A stretch of DNA of 64,000 nt from Aquimarina sp. TRL1 (GCF_013365535.1 NZ_CP053590.1:3896501-3960500), one strand, 5' to 3'. Positions 27,368 to 36,576 are shown, counted from the first letter of the stretch. Notes: generated by a model from the letters alone, not told the origin. Program-made: numbers and translations.

Positions 27368-28651
27368 ATGAAGAAAGTATTGATTATAACATATTATTGG
27401 CCGCCAGCAGGAGGTCCAGGGGTACAACGATGGTTAAAGTTCGTAAAATACCTTAGAGAATATGCTATAGATCCGGTGGTGTTTGTCCCGGAAAATCCGA
27501 CATATCCTATAAAAGATACCTCATTATCGACAGAAATACCTGAGGATATTACGGTACTTAAGCGTTCTATTTTCGAACCCTATCGATTTGCTCAGTTTTT
27601 TTCTAAAAAAGACACCAATACAATTAGTAAAGGAATTATAGCTAGGGGAGAAAAACAATCATTTATACAGCGGTTGTTATTGTATATTAGAGGGAACTAC
27701 TTTATCCCGGATGCCAGAAAGTTTTGGGTAAAACCATCGGTTCGCTTTTTAAAAAAATATCTCAAAAAACATCAGATAGATACGATTATTACAACCGGTC
27801 CTCCACATAGTGTTCATCTTATAGGCTTAGAGCTCAAAAAAGAGATGGGCAGTAAATGGGTGGCAGATTTTAGAGACCCCTGGACTACTATCGGGTATCA
27901 TGATAAATTGAAGCTGGGAAAACGGGCTAAAGAAAAACACACATCATTAGAAGAGGAAGTATTGACGAATGCAGATCATGTTTTGGTAACAAGTAATACC
28001 ACAAAACATGAGTTTGAAGCCATCACACTACAACCAATAACAGTAATTACTAATGGTTATGATTACGAGAAGGGAGTAGAAGTTTCATTGTCAGATCGTT
28101 TTACGATCTCTCATATTGGTTCTTTATTGTCAGGGAGAAATCCTGTTATGTTATGGAAAGCACTATACGATCTTACCGAAGAACATCCTGATTTTGCTAC
28201 TTCATTAGAGATACAATTGGTAGGAGCAGTAAGTGAGGATGTATTAGAAAGTATAAAAGGAGCAGGATTGACCTCTTTTTTAACATTAAAAGGATATGTG
28301 TCTCATCAAGAAGCAGTGGCTATTCAGCGTAGCAGTCAATTATTAGTTTTAATAGAAATCGATGTTCCAGAGACACGCTGTATCATCCCTGGTAAATTGT
28401 TTGAGTATATGGTGTCAAATCGCCCGATATTAGCTATTGGACCGGAAGGAGCAGATATTGAAGGGTTGATCAAAGAAACAAATACTGGAGTTTTTTATCA
28501 ATATAGGGATTATACGGATATCAAAAAACAACTGTGGGAATACTATCAGCAGTTTTTAAAAGGGACATTACAAACGCAGCCAATAGGCTTGCAGCGTTTT
28601 AGTAGAAAAGAATTAACCCGTACGTTATCAGAAGTCCTGAAGAAATTATAA
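27368..28651 (+). CDS. GT4-type glycosyltransferase
   Basis: The 427-aa cytoplasmic protein has a GT-B fold. The N-terminal domain starts KKVLIITYYWPPAGGPGVQRW, the acceptor-binding segment of this GT4 subgroup, and the C-terminal domain carries the donor-binding region (FEYMVSNRPILAIGPEGADIEGLI, including the Glu of the E-x7-E-like motif). It transfers a sugar from a nucleotide donor to a lipid-linked or surface glycan acceptor; specificity cannot be read. It starts 6 bases after YfhO and 31 bases before the flippase, a clear operon. Confidence 0.93.
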   Translation: MKKVLIITYYWPPAGGPGVQRWLKFVKYLREYAIDPVVFVPENPTYPIKDTSLSTEIPEDITVLKRSIFEPYRFAQFFSKKDTNTISKGIIARGEKQSFIQRLLLYIRGNYFIPDARKFWVKPSVRFLKKYLKKHQIDTIITTGPPHSVHLIGLELKKEMGSKWVADFRDPWTTIGYHDKLKLGKRAKEKHTSLEEEVLTNADHVLVTSNTTKHEFEAITLQPITVITNGYDYEKGVEVSLSDRFTISHIGSLLSGRNPVMLWKALYDLTEEHPDFATSLEIQLVGAVSEDVLESIKGAGLTSFLTLKGYVSHQEAVAIQRSSQLLVLIEIDVPETRCIIPGKLFEYMVSNRPILAIGPEGADIEGLIKETNTGVFYQYRDYTDIKKQLWEYYQQFLKGTLQTQPIGLQRFSRKELTRTLSEVLKKL

Positions 28652-28682
28652 TTTTATACTACAAATATCAAAAATATCTTGA

Positions 28683-30143
28683 GTGGGGGTCGTCATAAAA
28701 CAATCCATACGTAATATAATTACTACCTGTGTGGGCTTTGGTCTTGGAGCTGTTAATACCTTGTTTTTAATGACCTGGTTTCTGGAGCAGGAGTATTACG
28801 GATTGATTAGTTATGTAATATCTGCAGCCAATCTTGTTTGGCCTTTTTTAATTTTTGGAGCTCATAATACATTAGTGAAGTTTTTTTCCGCCTATACAGA
28901 TTCATCAGAACAGCATCGTTTATTGAGTTGGTTATTACTAATTCCATTATTCTTGTCTGTAGTATTAGCAGGAATGGGAATACTGCTTTATCAGCAGTTA
29001 CTCGTATTTTTTGATGGAGAGAATGCGATTGTAAAGCCTTATGTGTGGACTATTTTTGTGTTGGCATTTGCTATTACATATTTTGAAGTGTTTTATGCCT
29101 GGGCCAAAGTAAAACTGCAGAGTGCTTTTGGAAACTTTCTCAAAGAAATATTTACCCGATTTGGAATTGCTGTTTTATTGATATTAGTAGCAGTAAAGAT
29201 AATAGAAGTCCAAGCATTTGTTTATTGGTTAATGGCGGTTTATATACTTCGGTTATTTATAATGATGGGCTATGCCTTATCGCTTCATCGTACTTTTAGG
29301 TTTCGATGGACGCTTCCATCTAATTATAGCTCTGTTTTTAAATACTCCGGTTTAATTGTATTAGCGGGGTCAGTAGCTTCTTTTTTGATTGATTTGGATA
29401 AAGTAATGATTGAACGTTTTATGCCTATCGGTAATTTAGCCAATTATACGATTTGTGCTTATATCGCCAGTGTGATTATTATGCCTTCCAGAGCTATGCA
29501 TCAAATAACATATCCATTAACAGCAAAGTTGATTAATGAGAAGCAGTATGATGCTCTGAGAACTTTATATCGAAAAAGTGCTTTGAATTTATTTGTGATT
29601 AGCGGATTGTTTTTTGTCTTGATTTTGTGTAATGTACATCAGCTTTTCGAATTGATTTCAGATAAGTATCAATTACATATTTGGGTTATTCTTTTTATAG
29701 GACTTACCAAATTGTATGATAATTTTTTAGGGAATAATAATGCGGTTTTATATAATTCGGATTATTATCGAATTGTATTGATAATAGGGATTGGAATGGC
29801 TTTGTTAGCTTTTGTACTAAATGCATTGTGTATTCCTTTTTTTGGGATAAAAGGAGCTGCTTTGGCTACATTCATTGCTGTTTTTGTATATAACACAATG
29901 AAGCTTTGGATTGTTTATCAAAAATTCGGGATGCATCCTTTTTCGAAGCGTATTGTTGGAGGAGGGATTCTTATTCTCACGGCTACTGCTGCTTTTTATT
30001 TTTGGGAATTTTCTTTTTCTCCGATAGTGAATATTGTTTTAAAGAGTATTTTGATCGGGATAAGTTATGTGGGAGCAGTCTTACTTACAAAGCTTTCTCC
30101 TGATATTACTGACATAATAAGAAAAATCCCTCGAGGTGCATAA
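28683..30143 (+). CDS. Polysaccharide flippase (Wzx/MVF type)
   Basis: The 486-aa protein has 12-14 predicted transmembrane helices and the N-terminal pattern of Bacteroidota O-antigen flippases (VVIKQSIRNIITTCVGFGLGAVN). The start is GTG at 28683; the translated N-terminus matches the usual MGIVIKQS-type start from memory, which supports GTG over internal ATGs. Such proteins move undecaprenyl-linked glycans across the inner membrane. It is the last gene of the DUF4834-YfhO-GT4-flippase set, and a hairpin terminator overlaps its final codons. Confidence 0.9.
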   Translation: MGVVIKQSIRNIITTCVGFGLGAVNTLFLMTWFLEQEYYGLISYVISAANLVWPFLIFGAHNTLVKFFSAYTDSSEQHRLLSWLLLIPLFLSVVLAGMGILLYQQLLVFFDGENAIVKPYVWTIFVLAFAITYFEVFYAWAKVKLQSAFGNFLKEIFTRFGIAVLLILVAVKIIEVQAFVYWLMAVYILRLFIMMGYALSLHRTFRFRWTLPSNYSSVFKYSGLIVLAGSVASFLIDLDKVMIERFMPIGNLANYTICAYIASVIIMPSRAMHQITYPLTAKLINEKQYDALRTLYRKSALNLFVISGLFFVLILCNVHQLFELISDKYQLHIWVILFIGLTKLYDNFLGNNNAVLYNSDYYRIVLIIGIGMALLAFVLNALCIPFFGIKGAALATFIAVFVYNTMKLWIVYQKFGMHPFSKRIVGGGILILTATAAFYFWEFSFSPIVNIVLKSILIGISYVGAVLLTKLSPDITDIIRKIPRGA

Positions 30144-30168
30144 GGCATTCAACTCTTGAGGGATTTTT
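30122..30168 (+). terminator. Terminator overlapping the flippase 3' end
   Basis: AAAAATCCCTC pairs with the TTGAGGGATTTTT arm (GAGGGATTTTT). The left arm is inside the last codons of the flippase gene and the stop codon lies in the loop. Confidence 0.8.
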
Positions 30169-30211
30169 CAACTAACCAACCAAAAAATATATATACTAAG
30201 TATATTTTATT

Positions 30212-31516
30212 TTAAATGCTTCTCCTGGAGCGACTATGAGAACTTGTAGCTCTCGAACCTGAAGTTCTGTTACTTCGGGAAGCGTTACTTTTTCTTGTCT
30301 GCGTTCTGGTAGCAGCATTGCTTTTACTACTATATTGACGATTATATGAGCGTTTTGTTGCACCATTAGCTCTATTTCCTGAGAAATTTCTGTTCGCAGA
30401 TCGAGAAACAGTTCTTGGAGCTCGATTTGTTGTAGTTCTAGTAGTGGTATGTGTTCTTGTTTTTGTATACGAAGGACGATTTGTTACACTACTTCTACTT
30501 CTGGTGGTGCTAGTTGTCACCGTTCTTGCTTTTGGCGCTTTGCTTCTAGAATTCGAATAGTTACTTCTACTGGTTCTGGAAGGAGTCGTGCTTCTGCTAG
30601 TATGAGTAGATCTACTGGTATTCACGGTAGAACGACTTGTACTTCTGCTTCTGGTAGGAGCTACTGATCTGGTATTATAATTAGATCGGCTTCTGGTAGT
30701 TGCATTAGATCGATTAGCACCTCTGCTTCTAGAAGAATATGCAGTATAGTTTCTGTCATTTCTGGAATACATAGCAGCTCTTCGGTCTCTAGACTGATAT
30801 GCCAGACTTCTGGCAGAACGAGCTCTTGATCCTCTGTGATATGCTACAGAACGCTGACTAGGTCTGTAATAATTTCTATTTCTATAAGGAGTTCTGTAAT
30901 ACCCGCTATAGTAATTAGTTCTATAGGTTCTGTAAGAACATCTAAAAGGAGTGTAATATCTTCTATATGGTCTATTGTATACAATACATCTGCTCACAAC
31001 GGGTACTGTAAAATATCTGTGGTAAGGTCTGTATACGTAATGCCTGTTGAACCTATTGATATATCCGGTACAATAAGTGAAATTTCCGTAGCTGTTATAG
31101 TTGATATATAACCCTCCTAACCTGGATAAACGACCAAAGTTATTATAGTTAAGAAATACATCACCTACTTGTATAATTCTTCCGTAATAATCATAGAATA
31201 TAGGTACTTCTTCTACCTGTACTACAGCTCCATAATCATCGTACTGTACAAACGGATCATAGTTGTATCCTGAATTAAAACTGATGTTAATCCCGGGAGC
31301 GTTTACATTTACATTAATGTGATTGTTAGGTCTGTTGATATAAAAATCAAATTGACCATCCGGGTATATAGAAAATTCAATGCCTCCTTCTGTAAAGATA
31401 AAAGACTTTCCGTAGTTATAGGATCTATTATAACTTGTTCCTTCATTTGATTCATATGCATTAGCAGATATTGTCGCTAACATAACCCCGGCAAATAATA
31501 GCATAAATTTTTTCAT
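30212..31516 (-). CDS. Secreted protein with a long Arg/Ser/Thr-rich basic tail
   Basis: The 434-aa protein starts with a signal peptide (MKKFMLLFAGVMLATISANA). The first part (about 21-150) contains a motif set shared with the poly-Asp protein at 36577-37263: GGIEFSIYPDGQFDFYI, repeated YGRIIQVGDV / FGRLSRLGGLYINYN segments. A Tyr/Arg-rich stretch with three Cys follows (150-230), then about 200 residues of Arg, Ser, Thr, Asn with SRS, TSRST and RSRS repeats. The tail is strongly basic and presumably disordered. I do not recognise a family. It may bind nucleic acid, polyanions or its acidic paralogue (inference). Its codons run in one unbroken frame. Confidence 0.82.
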   Translation of the reverse strand: MKKFMLLFAGVMLATISANAYESNEGTSYNRSYNYGKSFIFTEGGIEFSIYPDGQFDFYINRPNNHINVNVNAPGINISFNSGYNYDPFVQYDDYGAVVQVEEVPIFYDYYGRIIQVGDVFLNYNNFGRLSRLGGLYINYNSYGNFTYCTGYINRFNRHYVYRPYHRYFTVPVVSRCIVYNRPYRRYYTPFRCSYRTYRTNYYSGYYRTPYRNRNYYRPSQRSVAYHRGSRARSARSLAYQSRDRRAAMYSRNDRNYTAYSSRSRGANRSNATTRSRSNYNTRSVAPTRSRSTSRSTVNTSRSTHTSRSTTPSRTSRSNYSNSRSKAPKARTVTTSTTRSRSSVTNRPSYTKTRTHTTTRTTTNRAPRTVSRSANRNFSGNRANGATKRSYNRQYSSKSNAATRTQTRKSNASRSNRTSGSRATSSHSRSRRSI

Positions 31517-31752
31517 AATCAGTGTTTTTTAAGAAAGTGCAGAAATTTTAATTCCGAACTCGATTAGTTATATGCAAGCAGCGTGCCAAAAACTATGAGA
31601 ATATGTTAAAGAAAGTGGAGTTTGTATAGGGTAATCTGTTGTGAAGTGCTGAATTTATTGATATAATGATAATAGTTATAGAGAGGAAATCCTCCTGATA
31701 GAGTAGAGGAAAGACCTCGGAAAATCAGATTTTTTTACTTTTTTAAATAAAA

Positions 31753-31780
31753 AAACAGTAATGATATTCCATTACTGTTT
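31753..31780. terminator. Hairpin downstream of the L-domain-like lipoprotein
   Basis: AAACAGTAAT pairs with ATTACTGTTT around an 8-base loop, with an A6 run on the left giving a T-run on the minus strand. It fits termination of the gene ending at 31807. Confidence 0.75.
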
Positions 31781-31806
31781 ATATATATTATAAAACGGAT
31801 TAGTGT

Positions 31807-33330
31807 TTAAAGACTACATGCATTTGTGGCTAACATTTCCTTTGTTGGGTTATAAGCATTTTTACTGCATTGAAACGTATGAATCACGGTGTTTTTAAAA
31901 GCACAGTGATTGGATAATTTTTTATTATTAAAAATCCATAGTCTGTTATCAACATTATTTAGGGTTGTAAATCCTTTTACATCGATTAACTCTGGATTAG
32001 CAAGAATCCATAAATTATCAACTTTTTGAAGCAATTCGAATGTGTTGATTTTTTCCAATTTATCATTAGAGACAATGCGAATAAAGCCTGCTGTGCGCAG
32101 ATTGTCAAAACCTGTAAGAGCGGTAAGTGAAGGAAGGTCTTTTATACGTAATTCTTCGGTGATATTTTCGAGGTTTTTGAAGCCTTGAAGATTGTGTAAG
32201 GATCCATTATCTTCTATAAAGAGATTGGTTAGGGAAGTAAGGTTTTCCAGTGCATCAACATTCTCTAAAAAAGTGTTATACTGTATTGTTAGTTTAGCAC
32301 CGACAGTTTGTAGGTTTTCTAATCCTCTCAGATTTTTTAAGTTTTTTTTTGTTCCGTTGGAATATACTGTTGAACGATTGTTTTTGATACGTAGTTCGCC
32401 AGTAATTGTTTTCAAATCTTTTAGGGAACTCATATCAATAACATTATTGATAATAAGACTTCCTTCTACTTTAGTATATTGTTTGGCAGCGAATATTTCT
32501 AATTCGTCTTGATTACTAATAAATTTATTTCCTGTAAATACTTTTTCCCCTGCGGTTTTACAATTGTCATTAGTAAGGTGTTCTTTACTTGGGTTATATC
32601 CATTTCCGTTAATAATGATGTTCCCCTGAATAGTTGTATTTTGCAAAGCACAAAAATTATATAAGGAAGTGTTGGATGTAATTGAAAGATCTTTTGCTAT
32701 TGATGTTAACTGCTGTAGTCCTTCCAGATCAGAAAGATTGTTATTGGATCGAATATGAACCGATCCTCCTATTTTTTGTAATAGGTTAAGTCCTTTCCAC
32801 TGAATAAAAGAGGGATGGTTGGCAATGATAAGACTTCCTCCGATTTCGGTAAGAGACGTTAATCCATCAAGAGAACTTAATTGTCCGTTATTATTTAAAG
32901 ATAAATCACCTCCTATGAATTGCAATCGTGATAAACCACTAATATTAGTCAATGCTTCTGCTTTGGAAATAGAGAGTGATCCTCCTATTTTTTCTAAGGC
33001 TATTGGAGAGATTGTTTTCAGGTCAGGAGTGTCTAATAAAGCATTTTCTTTAGTATAGCTTATAGAAAGATTTCCTGTGATTTCTACAACATCCTTGAAT
33101 GGAGAGATATCATGAATACCAGCAATAAATACATTTCCATCAATACGTAGGTAGTTGTTTTTAGTGTAAAAATCAATGAGAGCTTCTTGACTATTTAGAT
33201 AGAGGTCTCCTTTATAGATATTTTCGGGATTAATAATTGGGGAGTTTGGAGCGTTACTAGTATCATCATCACTCTGACAGGCGTAGATAAATAAAAGAAG
33301 AACTCCGAGATAGTACACTGTTTTTTTCAT
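31807..33330 (-). CDS. Surface lipoprotein with receptor-L-domain/LRR-like repeats
   Basis: The 507-aa protein has a lipoprotein signal (MKKTVYYLGVLLLFIYAC) with the mature end CQSDDDTSN. The body consists of two similar halves of parallel-beta, LRR-like repeats (LxxIGGSLxI, LTSLTEIGGSLII, LENLTSLTNLFIEDN), resembling the receptor L-domain superfamily. Each half ends with a Cys-containing cap: FCALQNT...GYNPSKEHLTNDNC and HCAFKNT...AYNPTKEMLATNAC. The duplicated plan recalls the other LRR lipoprotein at 6159-7661 but with different caps. Likely a surface binding protein; the ligand is unknown. Its upstream region is unusually rich in dyads. Confidence 0.87.
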   Translation of the reverse strand: MKKTVYYLGVLLLFIYACQSDDDTSNAPNSPIINPENIYKGDLYLNSQEALIDFYTKNNYLRIDGNVFIAGIHDISPFKDVVEITGNLSISYTKENALLDTPDLKTISPIALEKIGGSLSISKAEALTNISGLSRLQFIGGDLSLNNNGQLSSLDGLTSLTEIGGSLIIANHPSFIQWKGLNLLQKIGGSVHIRSNNNLSDLEGLQQLTSIAKDLSITSNTSLYNFCALQNTTIQGNIIINGNGYNPSKEHLTNDNCKTAGEKVFTGNKFISNQDELEIFAAKQYTKVEGSLIINNVIDMSSLKDLKTITGELRIKNNRSTVYSNGTKKNLKNLRGLENLQTVGAKLTIQYNTFLENVDALENLTSLTNLFIEDNGSLHNLQGFKNLENITEELRIKDLPSLTALTGFDNLRTAGFIRIVSNDKLEKINTFELLQKVDNLWILANPELIDVKGFTTLNNVDNRLWIFNNKKLSNHCAFKNTVIHTFQCSKNAYNPTKEMLATNACSL

Positions 33331-33486
33331 TTTAATTGTTTTCTAAAGGTTTATTATATACTTAATAAGCATTGCAATTCAATCTAATATTGCAATGATA
33401 TATAACTCACAAAGTGAGCAATTGATGTTTCAGCTTGAATTTCGAAACGAAAAAAAACAAGCAAATATCTTATGAGCTAACAAGAA
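33331..33486. promoter_or_regulatory. Leader/promoter region of the L-domain lipoprotein with paired palindromes
   Basis: The palindrome ATTGCAAT occurs twice (33371-33378 and 33389-33396), 18 bases apart centre to centre, 40-65 bases upstream of the lipoprotein start. CTCACAAAGTGAG, a 5-bp stem with a 3-base loop, follows at 33406-33418. Two identical palindromes nearly two helical turns apart look like a dimeric regulator site (inference). Confidence 0.45.
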
Positions 33487-33612
33487 GATAATATGCTTTT
33501 GCACGAGATGCTACGGGGAGTTCCATATTATGATGGTATAGCAACTAAAATATACCTCTTAGTATCGTACTAAGATTATCTGGTATCAATGCGTGCGCAA
33601 AAGTATTATTAA
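33487..33612. ncRNA. Candidate structured RNA or short inverted-repeat element
   Basis: Distant arms pair: 33487-33493 with 33604-33610, 33496-33502 with 33597-33603 (CTTTTGC with GCAAAAG), 33503-33505 with 33592-33594 and 33512-33514 with 33583-33585. Inside are two perfect hairpins: GGTATA (33535-33540) with TATACC (33551-33556), and CTTAGTA (33558-33564) with TACTAAG (33568-33574) around a TCG loop. The result is a closed multi-branched fold of about 125 bases in a 445-base gene-free gap. No known RNA family is recognised, and it could instead be a MITE-like insertion. Strand unknown. Confidence 0.4.
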
Positions 33613-33775
33613 TATCCTTTCTGAACGTTAAACAGTTGTTAATTGGGAATTTCTATAAACGTTAAAATGTAAATGTATCTGATAAATAAGGGGTTATCTG
33701 ATACACTCCAGCTATTCTTAGTTCATATATTTGCTTGTTGTGTACTTGGTATTACTCTGAGATTATTTTAGCATT

Positions 33776-34849
33776 TTATTTAAATTTTAGTTTTAATATT
33801 CTGAATGGAGTTTTTGCCAGGTCTTTCCCTCCTGTAAAAGCAGAAGATTTATGCAATTGATTTACGGCGATATAAAGCCAGTCTTTATGAATTCGTAGAT
33901 TGTCAGACCAATCTAATAAAGGATCTTTTTTTAGTGTCTTTAATTTTTTATTAGCTGTTAAGACATCAATACTATTGTTTTGAATATTGGTAAAATAGTG
34001 ATTGTTTTGACGATCAGTTGCAGCGCCATCTGATATCGGTTTTGCTCCAGTTATGGTGATATGTGAGAAAATTTCAGCATCTTCACTTTGATCTCGTATT
34101 ATCTTGGTAGGAACCTGATACCATTTAGTACCATTCATAGCTCCGTAAAATAAGGTTTCTCTATCAGCCGAAAGTGTTATAGGGTTTAGACCTATTCTGG
34201 CAGGGTTACCCAAAAAGTGTTGAACGTTTCCGTCGATAATCATATCGATGTCCTCTGATTTCATGCTCGCGGGATGGCTTATTTTTCTATACGTTCTTTT
34301 ATGAATATCTACTACGATGATTCCTGGGTTACCAAAATCAGCCAGATATACAAACCCATTTTTTTCATCCACAGCCAGATCCTGAACGAAACTGGTTTTA
34401 GGGGCAAGTTCCACTGGAATGTCAAAACGCATGATTTCTTTTTTACGATCAATATCAAAAGCAAATACTCTTGTTTTACCAATGTTTAATCCAGCATCGA
34501 TTACCCATAAACGATTTTCGGTGTCAAAAATGATTCCTAACGGAGTGTCTAATTTGGTATCTGATTTGGTGTCTATGGTCGATTGCACTACTTCAGTAGG
34601 GAACGCTTTATAGCTAGTGCTATCTGTTATCTCTACAAGTTGTAGATTGGTAGCTCGTAATGGATGAATACTGGAAAAAATTCTTCCTTCTTTAGATACA
34701 GCGACATTTCCTGGGTTGATATCCATTTCTGCTACAACTTCCAGCGTACCTATGGGTTTTTCCTTGGATATAGGATTCGTTTCTTTTTCTTTATTGGTAG
34801 TACAAGCCGTTATCGCTAGTAGAACCAGAGAAATAATATGAAGTTTCAT
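33776..34849 (-). CDS. Major royal jelly protein/Yellow family lipoprotein
   Basis: The 357-aa protein has a lipoprotein signal (MKLHIISLVLLAITAC, then TTNKEKETN). The rest is a six-bladed propeller of the MRJP/Yellow type, related to SMP-30/lactonase folds: DTPLGIIFDTENRLWVIDAG, FVQDLAVDEKNGFVYLADFG, LNPITLSADRETLFYGAMNG and ISDGAATDRQNNHYFTN are blade motifs of that family. Bacterial members are uncharacterised; a lactonase-like or ligand-binding role in the envelope is possible. It starts 20 bases after the peroxiredoxin-like gene on the same strand, so the two are likely co-transcribed. Confidence 0.87.
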   Translation of the reverse strand: MKLHIISLVLLAITACTTNKEKETNPISKEKPIGTLEVVAEMDINPGNVAVSKEGRIFSSIHPLRATNLQLVEITDSTSYKAFPTEVVQSTIDTKSDTKLDTPLGIIFDTENRLWVIDAGLNIGKTRVFAFDIDRKKEIMRFDIPVELAPKTSFVQDLAVDEKNGFVYLADFGNPGIIVVDIHKRTYRKISHPASMKSEDIDMIIDGNVQHFLGNPARIGLNPITLSADRETLFYGAMNGTKWYQVPTKIIRDQSEDAEIFSHITITGAKPISDGAATDRQNNHYFTNIQNNSIDVLTANKKLKTLKKDPLLDWSDNLRIHKDWLYIAVNQLHKSSAFTGGKDLAKTPFRILKLKFK

Positions 34850-34869
34850 ATATAGTATAAATTATTTGT

Positions 34870-35544
34870 TTAGTGATGATTATGGTGAGTTGAAGATTCG
34901 TTTTGGTGTGAGCTGAGCACTTCCAAAATTGTTTCTACATCTAATCGGTGGGTGTAATCTTCTGGAATAAAACTGTACAGAATTTCTCTGTTTTTATTGA
35001 TGATATAGGTAGCAGGCATAGGCAATTCATAGTCTGTATTCCCATTATGAATATCCACATGAAGGTTAAAGGAGTGATAGATATTTATCAAATCTTTAGG
35101 AAGGGCAAAAGTAAGTCCCAGTGATGTAGCATATTCATTATTAAGATCACTAAGAACAGAAAATGTCAGTGCATTTTTTTCTGTTGTTGTTAGTGAATGA
35201 TCAGGCGTTTCCGGAGAAATTGCTACTAACTCAGTATTTAGTTTTTTAAGTTTAGGTAGTACTTCCTGAAGTGCTCGTAATTCCATATTACAAAAAGGAC
35301 ACCATCCTCCTCTATAAAAAGAAATGACTAAAAAATCATGTGTAAAATCAGCAATAGACATTAATTTGTTAGTGCTGTTTGGGAGCTTAAAATCAGGAAG
35401 TTTGTTTCCTTTCTGAATGGCTTTACTACTCAAAGATTGCTTTTTGAGCTCCTCAGTACTTCGTTCCATAATATCCCAGGTAGCTGCCGGGATGTTTTCT
35501 TTGTTTTTTGCTTTTCTGGCAGCAAGTGTTTTTGATAATTTCAT
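34870..35544 (-). CDS. Peroxiredoxin-like AhpC/TSA-family protein with His-rich C-terminus
   Basis: The 224-aa thioredoxin-fold protein has SFYRGGWCPFCNMELRALQ, with Cys82 and Cys85 forming a CxxC pair in the peroxiredoxin-like subgroup, and VAISPETPDHSLTT downstream. There is no signal peptide, so a cytoplasmic disulfide or peroxide reductase is likely. The C-terminus SSHQNESSTHHNHH is His-rich and absent from its paralogue at 37401-38036, suggesting metal binding (inference). It is followed after 20 bases by the royal-jelly-family lipoprotein gene and lies downstream of an AraC regulator on the same strand. Confidence 0.9.
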   Translation of the reverse strand: MKLSKTLAARKAKNKENIPAATWDIMERSTEELKKQSLSSKAIQKGNKLPDFKLPNSTNKLMSIADFTHDFLVISFYRGGWCPFCNMELRALQEVLPKLKKLNTELVAISPETPDHSLTTTEKNALTFSVLSDLNNEYATSLGLTFALPKDLINIYHSFNLHVDIHNGNTDYELPMPATYIINKNREILYSFIPEDYTHRLDVETILEVLSSHQNESSTHHNHH

Positions 35545-35682
35545 CTTTATATGTATTATATTGTTATAGTTGTTGTAATGAACTCAAACAATAATGAGTT
35601 ATTTATAGAACAAAGATGGAACTATAGGAGGAGGAAGGAAATAGAAAAAAAAACAAAAAGATGGAAAAAATTCCCCGTATTT

Positions 35683-36408
35683 CTATTGAAATTGAGCTCT
35701 GAACTGAGTAGGAGTAAAGAGTGTGTTTTTTTTGAAATATTTAATAAAATAATATGGATCTTCGAACCCTAATTGGTAGGCAATCATCTGACTGGTATCG
35801 TCTGTGGTTAGTAATTTTTCTTTGGCTTTTTCAATCACTTTTCCGGTAATGAAATTACAGGGAGTTTTGTTTTCATCCTTTTTGACCTCTCTGATAAGTT
35901 GTTTTAAAGGTATTCCCAACATTTCGGCATAGGTTCCAGCGCAATAGTTTTGATCTATATGCTGATCTATGAGCTCTGAAAATTGTTCAACAATTGATAA
36001 TTCTTGTAAACTATTAATGTAATCGTTTAACAACTCATTCCATAAAATGTGTAAGTAGCTGTTAGTTATAGGTTTGTTGTTTTTGTTGTGAAGAAGTGAT
36101 TGAATTTGTTTTTTTTTCTGTGGGATATCTTTTATAGTGTGAAATTCAAAATTAGAATGCAACTGTTCCAGCCCTGTTTTTATCTCTGGAAAAGACGATA
36201 GGAAATCAGGAGTCAGTTTAATGATGAAACCGTCTATAAAAGGGGAAGCTGTAATGATATCAAAAGAAGTGTCAAAAAAGAAATATGTTTTGGAAGGAAT
36301 AATCTGTTGTTTCCCATTTCTTTCTATACTAATAGTTCCTCCAAAAAGAATACATACATTTTTGCTTTCAGGAGTAATAGTTTGATTGTTTTTGACAAAA
36401 GATATCAT
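35683..36408 (-). CDS. AraC-family transcriptional regulator
   Basis: The 241-aa protein has an N-terminal cupin-like sensing domain (about 1-135, FGGTISIERNGKQQIIPSK) and a C-terminal AraC DNA-binding domain with two helix-turn-helix units (about 145-240), the second ending SQMIAYQLGFEDPYYFIKYFKKNTLFTPTQFRAQ. The location, 138 bases upstream of the peroxiredoxin-like/MRJP pair on the same strand, suggests it controls those genes or itself (inference). The ligand is unknown. Confidence 0.92.
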   Translation of the reverse strand: MISFVKNNQTITPESKNVCILFGGTISIERNGKQQIIPSKTYFFFDTSFDIITASPFIDGFIIKLTPDFLSSFPEIKTGLEQLHSNFEFHTIKDIPQKKKQIQSLLHNKNNKPITNSYLHILWNELLNDYINSLQELSIVEQFSELIDQHIDQNYCAGTYAEMLGIPLKQLIREVKKDENKTPCNFITGKVIEKAKEKLLTTDDTSQMIAYQLGFEDPYYFIKYFKKNTLFTPTQFRAQFQ

Positions 36409-36576
36409 TTCTTAAAAAATACTAGATTAATATATGCAAAAACTTGCACAGGAGCTAATTATAAAATCTAAAAAAAACAGCTTTTTTTATTAACAGAATC
36501 AATTTTATCGATTCCTCGTTAAAAAATAAATATGATTAATCCCCTTTTGAGAACTATTCAAAAGAGGATATTTATT

